In this document: positions 45,706 through 58,100 of the stretch, one piece after another
Layout: the number at the start of each line of letters is the position of its first letter
How positions within the stretch are numbered: position 1 is the first letter of the stretch
Origin: Timema cristinae
Lineage: Eukaryota > Arthropoda > Insecta > Phasmatodea > Timematidae
DNA length: 64,000 bases
Assembly (NCBI GenBank): GCA_039000515.1
Contig: JBCFYV010000012.1
Span: 122,790,605 to 122,854,604, forward strand
Direction: 5' to 3'
The notes under the pieces: model-generated
The model's input: the letters and a program-made list of their open reading frames with translations, nothing else
What the model was told of the DNA's origin: nothing
Database searches by the model: none
Program-made: the position numbers and the translations under genes

Positions 45706-45925
45706 ATCACTCTCACAGTAAACTGGATTGCTGATGACAGGAAGATAAGGGTTCGAATCCCTGGCGAGTGTTTTGAGGGTGGTTTTTCCTAAATTGCTCT
45801 CCACTCTTCCGCCACACAAATGTGAGTACACTTCCTCTAGATTCAACCTTATTCATCCCTAACACATTAGAGTAACTAGTACACATGCATGTAAATAAAA
45901 CTTGTAGTAAGACGCGATGAATAGA
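45705..45925 (+). mobile_element. SINE-A copy (forward)
   Basis: 'ggttcgaatccctggcgagt', 'tttttcctaaattgctctcc', 'cctctagattcaaccttatt' and 'ttgtagtaagacgcgatgaa' give B box, body and tail. The head is partly replaced. Confidence 0.85.
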
Positions 45926-46037
45926 ATTATAATGCAAAGTGCTAAGGGTCCCTCACATGCTCTGTATTAAATGCACAGTCCTAGTTTGTGCGGACATCTT
46001 TTTCAACAGATCTCAGGTAGGATTCCCTCGGTACGTC

Positions 46038-46535
46038 TTGGGTCTGTGACCAGCAACTGGACTGCCTTACATAGTTTGTTATGTGGCCAGTTCCTGCGAG
46101 GTGACTGGACTGCCTTACATAGTTTGTTACGTGGCCAGTTCCTTCGAGGCAACTAGACTGGTTTCCATAGTTTGTTATGTGGCTAGTTCCTTCGAGGCAA
46201 CCAGACTGGTTTCCAGAGTTTGTTATGTGGCCAGTTCCTGCGAGGTGACCGGACTGGTTTCCATAGTTTGTTATGTGGCTAGTTCCTTCGAGGCAACCAG
46301 ACTGGTTTCCAGAGTTTGTTATGTGGCCAGTTCCTGCGAGGTGACCGGACTGGTTTCCATAGTTTGTTACGTGGCCAGTTCCTTCGAGGCAACCAGACTG
46401 GTTTCCAGAGTTTGTTATGTGGCCAGTTCCTGCGAGGTGACCGGACTGGTTTCCATAGTTTGTTATGTGGCCAGTTCCTTCGAGGCAACAAGACTGGTTT
46501 CCATAGTTTGTTATGTGGCCAGTTCCTGCAAGGAG
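46038..46535. repeat. 59-bp minisatellite with 118-bp dimer order
   Basis: Two subtypes alternate: one with 'cctgcgaggtgaccggactg' and 'gtttccatagtttgttatgt', the other with 'ccttcgaggcaaccagactg' and 'gtttccagagtttgttatgt'. Eight to nine units are present and the alternation is regular over the middle six. Stop-free frames on both strands over 45981-46657 are by-products. Confidence 0.93.
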
Positions 46536-46659
46536 ACTGCGACCAGAGAGCGCGTCCAGCGTCTCTACATTGCGTCTGCATCCACACTTCCTCGAGAGCC
46601 CCACCGAGAACCGAGCAAGCGTGTGTTTTAGTAGAGTTGTATTTAGTTTTGTCATAATT

Positions 46660-47450
46660 GCTTGCCGACATAGGAAATAAATAGAAGTTACTTACAACAA
46701 ATACTTAAAAAAAAAAAAAAGTGGTTCAAAGGAACCGCGCCATTCGAGGAAATCTTAAGTCCTGGTCGGTATAAGCTTACAGTGATGATAATTATGGTGG
46801 TGCTTACAATTTAGACATATTTAAATATAAAGGGGGGGGGATACTCAGTCCATATCATAGTTTTATGTTTGATTGGGCTGGTTTTAAAAATATTCCAAGA
46901 TTTATCCATAGAAGAGGATTAAAATTTAATTGTAGAGTTGTAAAAGCACCCCTCCATTTTTGACATATCTTCGCCAGTGTATTGGGACCAACAAGTGAAA
47001 GAGATTTCAGGAATAGTTGGTCGATCAAGTTAGTATTTTTTTATCCACATTATTCACAAATAACACGGAACATTAAATAAAAAACTTGAAAATTGTTCCG
47101 CGCTTTATGCTGCCAACCCCCTGTGCAGACAAAGTTTTAGGTATATTTTTTATTCCGCATCTCGCAAACTCTCAGTTTTGTATCATCTTGTTACACTTTA
47201 TTTTGTAACTCCAGTAAAGCTTATGTTGCTAGAACTTACTGCCTACTCAGACCTAAATGAATGGGTTTCATTTTAGCTAACAATTTGTTTTCAAACCATC
47301 CAAATTCACTGTCTGTCTCTTAATAGAGTTGTTATGTTATGAAGATCTCGATCACACACATTAGTTTCTTTATGTTAAGTGAACATTAAGTTGATCGTGA
47401 TCCAAACATTAGAGTAAACATCTGGATATTCAACTCAGAACAGCAAATAA
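46660..47450. other. unassigned spacer
   Basis: It contains poly-A and poly-G runs (46708-46722, 46832-46840). I see no exon or transposon end. Confidence 0.35.
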
Positions 47451-47454
47451 AATA

Positions 47455-50400
47455 CTCAAGTCAACAATATACACTTTATTACAACATTTTACAAACACAA
47501 TATATTCAATAACCGCACACACGTTTTCTTGCAAAAATACATTCAAAATTAAGATCAAACATTCATTAATATTTTCAATAAACCAAATATATATATACAA
47601 ATTAAAAACATGGAAGCTACTATAAAAAAATACAATCACTTAAATGTCTACTGCAGAGTCATGAAATGTTTCCACAAAATTACGTTCCAAATGGGTTTTA
47701 ATGAATGTGTTTTTGTGCATCCTCTTCCGAAACTCATAGTTTACGTCTCTAGTATAATACCCATCAATTGTTGCTTATTACAATGATTAGATGATATAGC
47801 AATAGTTATAAAATACAACTTAATTTGCTGCATTATTTAGTTGATTATTTATGTTACATTATTACTCTGCAGATTATTACTATATATTTTATATTCATGC
47901 TTAAAACTTTTACAAAAAATATATGCTCTGTTACATTTTGACTAGTTGTCATTTTATGATTGATTTTCATTACATCGCGTGCTTGTATAGTTTTCAAAAT
48001 TAACTTTCACAAGTTGGCCATACCTAGCAGTCCCACCAACTGATGAAAATTTAATCAAACAGAATTTAAACAGTACTTGTTTTTTCAAGTCTTAGGCTCT
48101 TTTTTTTTTACCCAATATTGATTTATAAAAACTGTCACAACCTTAATTCACGGAGCAGTAACATTCTTAAAAATAATTTATCTATTGACATTTAATTTTG
48201 GCTTTTATTAAGCTGACACTTCCTCACAAATATTAGTGAATTGTATTTAGGTAAAGGGGCATATTTTATTAAAATAAATTAGTCAATATCAGCATAATTA
48301 TTAATGGTGTAGTTTTCATTTTCAATTAATTATCTCACATATATGACATCAGCATAGCTAATGACTAAACAATTGAGTAATTACTATTGTTTCAAATCTT
48401 CATTTGAGTTTCTCTTGGACATATAAAAAGGGCCAGAAGTGAGCAGACTATATAATAGCCATATTATTTGATCTAGTTACAGACTTGTAAATACACCTTA
48501 TCAACCAAAACAACTTACATCCACAGACATTGCTTTACAAAACAAAACAGACATAAATAAGACACAAACAAAACACATAGATAACTATTGAAACAATACT
48601 CAGAATTATCTTGTTTGTTAAATGACAGGCAGATTTGATTCACAAGCGCCAAGAGTGGTTTGATACCAACCACATATGTTAAGGTGTGTTTTCCCACCTG
48701 GGACCTACTGATCTTAGAAGAAGTCACTTGTGTTTTACCAAAAAAGTATCTACCTGAAGTACCTGGCAACTCGATGTAAAAACACTAAGATGTGCAACCT
48801 TCATGCCAGGCCCGTGATGGTTATGGGCTCTTAATAGTCAAGCTGTATTTTTAAGAATGTGCGAATAAAAATTTTTCACATTAGACAATTTCGAATCGAT
48901 TTTGAATGAAAACAACAATTTTTCCAAGTTCAATCACTAATGATAATTATTTGTAACTTACTAGAAATACTTCAGATAGAATTTTTTAATAGTGATGCAT
49001 AAGTCATTAATTTAAAAAATGAATAAATTTAATATAGTTGTACAAGTTATATATATATATTTTTTTTAATCAGACAAAAGTAACTATTGAGAGACTCAAT
49101 TTGCTATTAAATAATATCTTAGAAGCAAATCAAATTAATTAAACTCATAAATTTCACAATAAATTGAAAAATTCCAAATACTCAAATGTTTCTAGTTTTG
49201 TAATAATCTTCGAGTTAAGTTGAAACAGTTACTAAAACAACTCAAACTTAAATTTCCTATTACTCGGATACCACTTGTTATTTTGTGATGATACTAAAAT
49301 TTATATTATCTAACCAACATAAAAATGCACAAATCCAAAATGTCTGCACAGCTACAACTGTTTAGCATTTGTTTCTATGCATGAAAGTCAACTTTCCCCT
49401 AAACATAGTAACTAAAATATCCCTGTAGCATGTTTTTACGTTGGGGGCACTGCTAGAATTGAGTATTAGAGTTTTCTAGTATTATTTAAAGTGAAATATG
49501 TCTACTTTATTGTGACTTCCCTCTACAACAACAAATTTAAAAAACATCAATTTTGTGATCTGGCAATTCAACATCTAACGACTAAAATAATGTTCACAAT
49601 ATTAAAACAAACATTATTTTGTTTATAATGGGCATTAAAATGTACTAAAAATTAAGGAAGAGCTAAGCTAAGGATTTTAAAGCAGTTGCACATCAAAATG
49701 AGGCGACCATCTTGTTGAGAATCATCACAACAACACCTTCCCAATACAACCACTTTTCTTTGTGGCCGCCATGTTGGGGTTGAATGTGTTCAATTGGGAT
49801 CATGTGTTTGAAGCCATTACATCTTCAGTCCCCTCCCCCCGACAACAATGGATGACAGTAATATTATCTTACACATTAAGTATCAAACAATGTATACACA
49901 AATTGGCAACAAAATGTGTATTAGAATTATTACAATAGAGAAGAAAGAATGGTTAATGGTGTTGCAATGGAAACAATGATGTGATATCTGTTAGTGGAGC
50001 TATTTAGATAATATCCCTCTTTCTGCAAAAGTTAGCACTGTCATCGATAACAGCTGTGGCCGTTAGGTTGATATAGCTCACTTGTGGGCTCATGCCATGG
50101 AGGTTTGTTTTTTTTCAATTGTGAATTGGTTTAATTAGTTGTCAATGATCCACGTCAGAGCGCGCTGTTAAATTCAGGTTCTGAATTGTAAAGTTCGACA
50201 GTTGAAATAAACTGATTTTTATATTATTCCTTCAACTTAACTCAAATTTGTAGCATTCCATAGATAAATTGTTTTTAATGTCTCTGAAACATTCTGTTAT
50301 CGAATCACAGGCTCCCCAAAAGAGACATTTCTGAAACGTAGCTTCTGATATGACCCTAAAATGTCACCAACAAAACGTTTCTATTCAAGACAGTATTCGT

Positions 50401-52184
50401 GGAGCATAGATCTCACACGGACGCAGGCTAGCATGCTCTAATGCTCATAAAAAGGGGGAGCATGAGGACTAGTTAAATCATTTACTGACACTACAGGTCA
50501 CAACATGATTTTAAACCTACTTTCAAGTGACGGGTTTAACCTTTTTGTGAATGGTAAAAATGGAAGGGCTGTGAACATGATTAAAAGCTGCAAAGCTACG
50601 TGGTTTTTTAGAGATAGATGCTACTCTCACACTACTCTACATGTATTTACAGTGGTGGGGGTACCTCCATCTTGGCTACTGGGGGTGCAAGCAGAGCTAT
50701 GGGACGTCTGTGTGACCCCGCTGAGACTATGACATAGTTCCCAAGCCCAGTTTGTCGTAGAAGGAATGCACAATCTTTCAGGGTTTCAAAGACACTGAAT
50801 CCAATTTAAACAAAAACCTATGAGTTTCTAAAGCGATGGTCCAAGTTCACACCTCAGCTTAACAGCCGCTACCGACGTTTATAAGACGGTTGTCTATTGG
50901 CTTGCCCGCTGCCGTCATCATAGGAACAAGCTCGACTTTTAGGTAAATTTATTGCTAAAACAATTCTAGATTGAGTCCTAGGGGGCTTGTGAACGTCAAA
51001 TCCACTGGTGAGACACTATAAAGCCACACCAAAACTATTATTTTAAATATTCTACAGAAAGAAGCATTTTAATAAATATATAATTTTAAGATCATCATAC
51101 AGCCCAGACTAATAAGTTATTTGTTAATTAACTAAGTTTTCTATAAATAATGTTTCATACTGTGCCTTTTCCTTTTAGCAGTTGGAATCTCTTGACTGAA
51201 GTGTGATGTAAGCTACTGTCACCCTGGAGCCGTTCTCCCCCTTCACTGGGTGGGGATTCCCAATCAGATACACTCGAGATTCAAGAAGGCAGCCACAGGG
51301 CTAATATTCGGTCCAGTAACTATTGCGCTGCTACAAAAATGGACGCGTGCGTTCTCCCGGTAAGTTTGAGGCTATGTTCGGTGAACTCGTATCTACTTCA
51401 TAACCAGCTCAATTCGCTAGCATTAATATACTACAGTCTTCTCTCCCAGCTAACCTAATGTTAAATACTACGATTCTACAGTCTTAGTGTCATTGTGTGA
51501 ACCGGCCCTTAATTTTATTACAAAGGATAGTGGCTAAGGCCTGTTCACAAGGTGCTAAAATTAAACATCAAAGGCTCAACTTTCTAACCATAAATAGTAT
51601 CATTTTGATTTTAGTGGTAAACATTTTGCGTTGCTTCTCTTGTTTCATTTCAATGAAATGCCGATACTGAAAAAAAATTAGGTTAGTTTTTAAAATATAA
51701 GTTTAAAAGTTGACAACTGTTTGTTTGTTCAATAACTTCTATTGAAATTGTTATTAATTCTTAAACTAACACTTTTTTTGATATGTGTTGAGCTGGTCAT
51801 GCATTCTAACTAACCCTGTAACATTCTATCGCCAATAACTTAACAGTTCAATCAATAAATAGAATCTAACGTATCACCTATTAAAACTCAAATCATCAAA
51901 TTATAAAACTAATTGTTTTTGACTTGTCATCGATATTCTACTACAATTATACATTTCATAGTGTTCTAAAATTATAGCTGGACTTTCTTTTAGTAAAAAA
52001 AAACAACCTTAGATTCAGGAAAATCACAATCCTAGTTCCTTTTTCCTTTTCTCCTTGAAAAGTGAAAGTAGCTGGTTTCTTTTTCTTGTGAACTCCTGAA
52101 TAAATATTTTCTTAAGGTTATCTTTGCGGTCTTGTCTCCAGTAACGAACCAGAAGTGTTTCTGTCACAAACAGTGTTAGAGGGA
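47455..52184 (-). other. probable long 3' UTR of the glucose transporter
   Basis: Directly downstream of the transporter stop (minus strand), about 4.7 kb lacks the SINEs, tandem arrays and transposon ends that occur every one to two kilobases elsewhere. Near its far end the minus strand has AATAAAGTGTATATTG (about 47463-47478), a canonical polyadenylation hexamer. The region is AT-rich with many TTTTATT and ATTTA motifs. I infer an untranslated exon; a separate noncoding transcript is the alternative. Confidence 0.4.
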
Positions 52185-55100
52185 TCACTGGTAGGAGATC
52201 TGTCTGAACATGGCCGTTATTTCCTCCATTGTTTTGTTCTTGGTTTCTGGGACCTTCCTGTATACGAACACAACGAACAACGCCAACAGGACGCTGAAGA
52301 TTATGAAAACATGACCACCGAGAGCTTCCTGGAAAAAAAAAAGACAGTTGCCGATACAGTTGACTGACCAAGTACGCTTGTAATCAAATAAATATAGAAT
52401 TTGTAAAAAGATGAAGTATAAATGAAAGTAAAAACACTAACACAGATTTACAAACACTTTATATTCCACTGCCTTCATCGCATCTTCCTCAGCAAGTAGT
52501 AGTCGTAGAACTAAATAGGAAGTCAGCTTTAGTAACCACAACTTTGACTTTATTTTTTTTTATTTGAGGTATTTAATGTACATTTTTTAAACCCTCTGAA
52601 TATAACAGTACATGACTTATAGACTAATTTAAATCTATAACAGACACAACATCCAGTCCCCTGGCCGTTAATCCATCAATGTGAAAGGGGAAACTCACAT
52701 TTTAACCATGATAAATTTATTGGCCATGAAGGGGAATCAAACCAAGACTTTAGCTCAGTAGGTAGTGATGCTACTGACCAAGATAAGGTGTCGGATGCTA
52801 ACTTTGTCTTATTACTACTACTTGACGAATAAGAAACAGTAATGGATGTAACAAAAAATTTGTATGGAGAATTAAGATGATGTAAAAACAAGTTTGAATA
52901 GATCTATACAGGTATTGAACCTCGTCCTCTCCGAACAAAGTCAAGCGCACAAACACTCACTCGACTACGGTAGTTGGATGAACTAATTGTGACACAATAA
53001 AGATATTGCTTCTCTGTCATTTAGAGAGACGCATCTAACCTGAAGGGGCAAGAAGGCGATCCCAACTATGAAGTTGGCGGTCCAGTTGACAGCCACAGCG
53101 AGGCTGGTTGCAGCGGGCCGGGCCGACTGGTTGAACAGTTCCGACACGAGGAACCAGGGGATGGAACCAGGACCCGTCGCGAACATAACCACAAAGAAGA
53201 TCACCAGGAAGATGGAGAAGTGTGACACCCAGGCGGCCGAGTTCTGAAAGAGGAGTATCGGGCTTAATATATACAGTTCAATATTCATAGGAAGGGTCTT
53301 AGGTGACAACTAAATATTCTGACAACAGTTTATCAAGTTTGGTCAAAATATGTTTTAGATAAAACCCACTTTGGTGTCCGTAATAGACTAGACTGCCAAT
53401 GACTAGGAGGTTGGGATTCAAATCCTGGTCGGGTGTAATTAGGGTGGTTTTTTTCCAAAATGGTTTTCTACTCTACCTCCATGCAAATGTGGTACACTTC
53501 CTCTAAATTCAACCTTCCTCACCCCTAACCCATTAGTGTAATTTGCATCAGCCTAATTAGTGCATAAGTGTATAACTTGTAGGCTATCAGTAGTAAAACT
53601 GACAAAAATTAATTAGTTATAAATTATATTGAGGAACACACATTTTATGTCCACAAACATAAAATTGACTTTTTGTTAAATTTTTAAAATGTCTTTAATC
53701 TACCAGTAACTCTTCTATTTCATCACATGCTTCAACAGGTTATTTTATCAATACTTATTTAGTTTCAAATAAAGGTATAATTTTTTCAACCCCTCCTTAC
53801 TACTCATCCAGGCTATACATATTTCAAGTCACATTGGTGATGTAGGAAATAAGATGGTAAACAATAGAGGAAATGTCCCCACATTTGTTTGATTAAAAGG
53901 TGTGCTAACCATTTAGTAAAAGTCAACCTCAATACACCCAGCAGGTTTCAAACTCTGACATCACTGGCAAACCAGACTTGAAGAGCCTGACATTTAGTCT
54001 TCATCGCCCACCAATGAATGTTAATGGCGAGTTAACTGTCAACTTGGCTAAACATCCCGTATTTTGATCGGGCATCTCAAGAACTTGGTAAGTATAATAC
54101 CATCTCAGCACCAGCCTCTAATTCAAACTTTGAAAAAAATAGTGTTTAACTTATATTCATAGTTGAATTATTTCACTTCAACTAATACTAAACAAAGATA
54201 AGTATTATATTTTATTAATTCATAAATGATTATGTTTGCTTCCAAAAAAACTACGATAACGGTTCTCACAGGTTACAAGTCTACAACATAGCGAAATCAA
54301 GGTTCAACATTTCCATATTGAGATTTTTAAGCCCTATGCTTGCGAAAACTTAATTTAAATTGTTTTTCTATGTATTTCTTTAATTTATTATTATTAGCCA
54401 GATTTGTTAGGAACAGAACTTTCACAAAGCAAAGTGAAATCTGCTCTAGTATTAACTATAAATTATTGAGCATAAACTAATCATTTTCATTTTTTTAAAT
54501 CAACTGTGACTGTTTTAACTTGTAATGTGACAAAGTTTTTTGCAAAATGAAATTCCCACCCGAATCTACCCGTGCCCAAGCCCACCCGATACAAATATTT
54601 GCTGCCGGACCAACCCTAAAAAATTGTGGGCTCTATTAAATTATAATAATGTGGACTTTAATCACTGTTACACAACCAAGGATATAGGAACTAGCCCATC
54701 AATACATCAGCATACTTATTATTACAGTCAATATCACAATAATAATAATAATGTGCGCGGAGGGAGAGTGGAAAACCATTTTGGAAAAACCACCCTCAGT
54801 ACACCCAACCGAGATTTGAACCTTTATCGAGAGTAGCCCGTTGGGCCATGCTGGCACCGGAGCGATTCAAAATATACTATTATTATTATTATTGTTATTG
54901 TACTATATTACTATTCAAAGTATAAGTTGAGCATTCACAGGGCGCATTATTGGCCGACTCACCACATATGCGAGACAGATGGTGAGAAGTATGCAAGTGA
55001 GACACATCCCAGAGAAACCAATGAGCAGTAAAGTCTTGCGTCCTGCCCTCTCCACCAAGACCAGAGACACGACAGTCATCAGCACGTTGATGGACCCCAT

Positions 55101-58100
55101 GCCCAAAGTGGCGTATTGGGCGTCCATGTCGTCCAGTTTGGCCATCTTGAATATCTTGGTCGAGAAGAACATCACCTGGAGACAGACATAAGGATATGAG
55201 ACACGCCCCTCACTAAATCCTCACTTGGAAACAGCGCACGATATTTCTATCGCACAAGCTTCGCAAGTATCGGATTCAGAATTTTACTTTGGAATCCAAG
55301 TCGAAACTGACTCATATTCGAAGTGAAGTCAAAAGTCGACAAATATTTGGAGCAAAGTTGAAGTTTTCTAAGCTTGGCCCGACCCTACTATTCTACGCTA
55401 TTCCCGGCGCTTGTTACTCACAGCGTTGATACCGGAGAGCTGCTGACATATCATGACCATCATGGCGATGAACAAAGGAATCCTCAACATTGAGTTCATA
55501 AACATGTCCTTGAGGGTGACCTTGGGCAACATCTTCATGGCCTCGTACTCGCTCCGCATGTCGTCCATCTCGTCATGCACCTCGATAGTGCCTCTCAGCC
55601 AGGTCAGAGCTGTGGACAATTGGACTCTATAGAGCGTGAGGGGACTTTATCTAGCACCCCGTCTCACTAGGTGTCCGGGTTACACCACGTCTCACTAGGT
55701 GTCCGGGTTACACCCTTATGTACTAATTATGATAGTGGTTTTAGGGATTAGGAAGGTTATATTTAGAGGAAGTGCACCCACAGTTGTGTGAACGGAGAGT
55801 GGAAAACATTTTTTTGAAAAAAACTACCCTCATTACACCCGACTGAGATTCGAACCTTAGTCCCCTCGTCATCGGTCCTCTAGTCTACCGCGCGAGTAGC
55901 ACGTTAGACCACACGACCGGTGAAGTGGGTATATACATACCATTCCATAAGGAAGATGTTACAAGAGCATTGAAATATTGAAGTGTGTGTAAATATATTG
56001 TGTTGGTGTTTTTACATTTATTTGTGCTTTATTTTCCTACAATTTTATCATTTTACTTATTACATAATATTATATACTATGCGAGATGAAATTTCTGAGG
56101 ATTAGACTAGAAGTGATGAGGATGGGCTATTGTTGGTTCAAGACAGTTGACAGGACAGTGAACTCTTTACACCCCTTCACTATCCATTTGACTGGCCACA
56201 CACGCAATAAGGTGGTGTGTGAATGTGTGTATTTTGGCTTTAGAGGGGGAAATTAATACTGAATGAGAGGGCAAAGCTTACTAACATAATTCCACAAAGC
56301 CGGAATTTCCTTCTCTGTCACTGATAAATAAGATTAAAATCTGGATTGCTGTTGTTATTGTAAAACCTGGAAGCTGGTATTAGCATAGAAACCTAGTTAG
56401 TGAAAAACCTGGAGATATATCGATAGTGTGAACTTGTATGGCTGGCGTTAGTGTAATTACACGCATAGTCAATGATCCAGTATGCATCAGGTTCACTAAC
56501 AGAAAACCTTGTTCCAAGGAAAAGCATCGATTCAACAGCCATTTTCTTCTGTTTCGATCCTACAGGTATATCTGGTTGTTTGATCAAATGTTTTACTTAC
56601 ATCTCTGGGCTTCGATCTCCTGTCCTTTGCTGAGCAGGAGATATTTGGGTGACTCTGGACAGAGAGGAAGTGTCGCTAGTTGAAATATCCCTGGGACAAC
56701 AGTCAAGGCCAGTAAAACCGGCCACAGGGCCTCTGTCCCTAACACTGACTCCAGCCCTAGGATCTGGGAGACCAGGATGGATATGGTGATGACTAGTTGA
56801 TACACCGTGCCCACCTGAAACAAGGCCACACAGTCAATCTCATTTAGTATATTCTTTAAATCAAACAATTACATCTGGACACGAGGGTAGTCCCACACCC
56901 TAGCTCAGTCGGTAGCGTGCCTGTCTATTGAACCAAGGGTCCCAGGTTCAATTCCTGGCATGGCCAAAAAATGTATCATTGGTGAAATGGAGGTTCACTC
57001 TTTCGCGGTGATGAATTAATGTCTGGAAGGGGGGTGGGGGGTCTGAGTGTTGTCTTTTCTAGATTTAGGTTAGTTTATAAGTCGTGTGCTGATATAATCA
57101 GACAGTTCATAAACTGATCGTAAATACCTAAAATAATTGAAAAAAAGATCTGTAAACAAGAATCGAACCTGGGACCTTTGTCTAAGTCCATCATTGCTCT
57201 TAACACAGAACTATCTAGGAAACATTCCATGCCCAGGGACATTATTCACTAATTTTTTAAGGCAGATTTGTAAGGAATGTATGTAAATCATCAGGTATAT
57301 TTGAGTGATCAATTAAGATTGCGAGCTATCAGATAACTCAGCCGCCTTTTGACCCGAGAATATAATTTAGATTAGTTCATTTTCAATTCTACAGCCAATA
57401 CTAAAAAATATTTACTAGTAGATATTTGTTCTACGATCTCCATAAAAACCCCACTTATGTCCTCTCCGTTTCCCATAAAAAAGAGCAAATCCACCTTGTT
57501 TTGTTCCACTATGATGTAGCTCAGAGGTGGGCGACATTTCTCATGGCGCAGCAAAAGAGAAGTGAAATTTGCCACCCCGTGTAAAAATTGAGAAATTAGG
57601 TTGCTCAACCGAACATTTAAAAAAACACACATTGCTTGAACAAGTTTATTCAAAACATGTACACTTTAACTGCTCAGTTACAACTGCCTCAGACGCAAAT
57701 ATTGACAATTTATCTAATCAAAGATTTTAAAAACAATTTAATGCAAAATTTTACAATTTTTTTTTTGTCTGAAGGCAGAGATGGAAACGTAGTGTTGGGG
57801 GTGAGGGGGAGTGTAGGGGAGTATTGGGTGTTGCATCAACGACTTGTTCAGGAAAAGGAATGCATCCAATGATATGCAGGGAATATCAAGTTACAACCAG
57901 CACGCACACTATCAGGGAGAAGTGTTATTTTACTGTGAAAGCTGGCAAAACCAAATTTGTCACACACAAATGGCAAAATCGTCACTTGTGGCAATTGGCG
58001 AGAGGGTTCCCCCCCCCCCCCCCTTGTGAACTTCCTCTGGGTGTATTTGATAGGATGGGGTCATAGTGTAATCATAAGTGGAATGTATGCAGTAATAATT

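Noticed and set aside
53039..53309. A start codon for the transporter at the Met near 53309
   Set aside because: That Met lies in the intron upstream of the acceptor at 53244. The exon continues in phase from the preceding one.
56895..56965. A functional tRNA gene
   Set aside because: A and B boxes are good, but the acceptor and anticodon stems do not pair, and the sequence continues into a SINE body found in other copies. The same applies to the heads of SINE-A, SINE-B and SINE-D.
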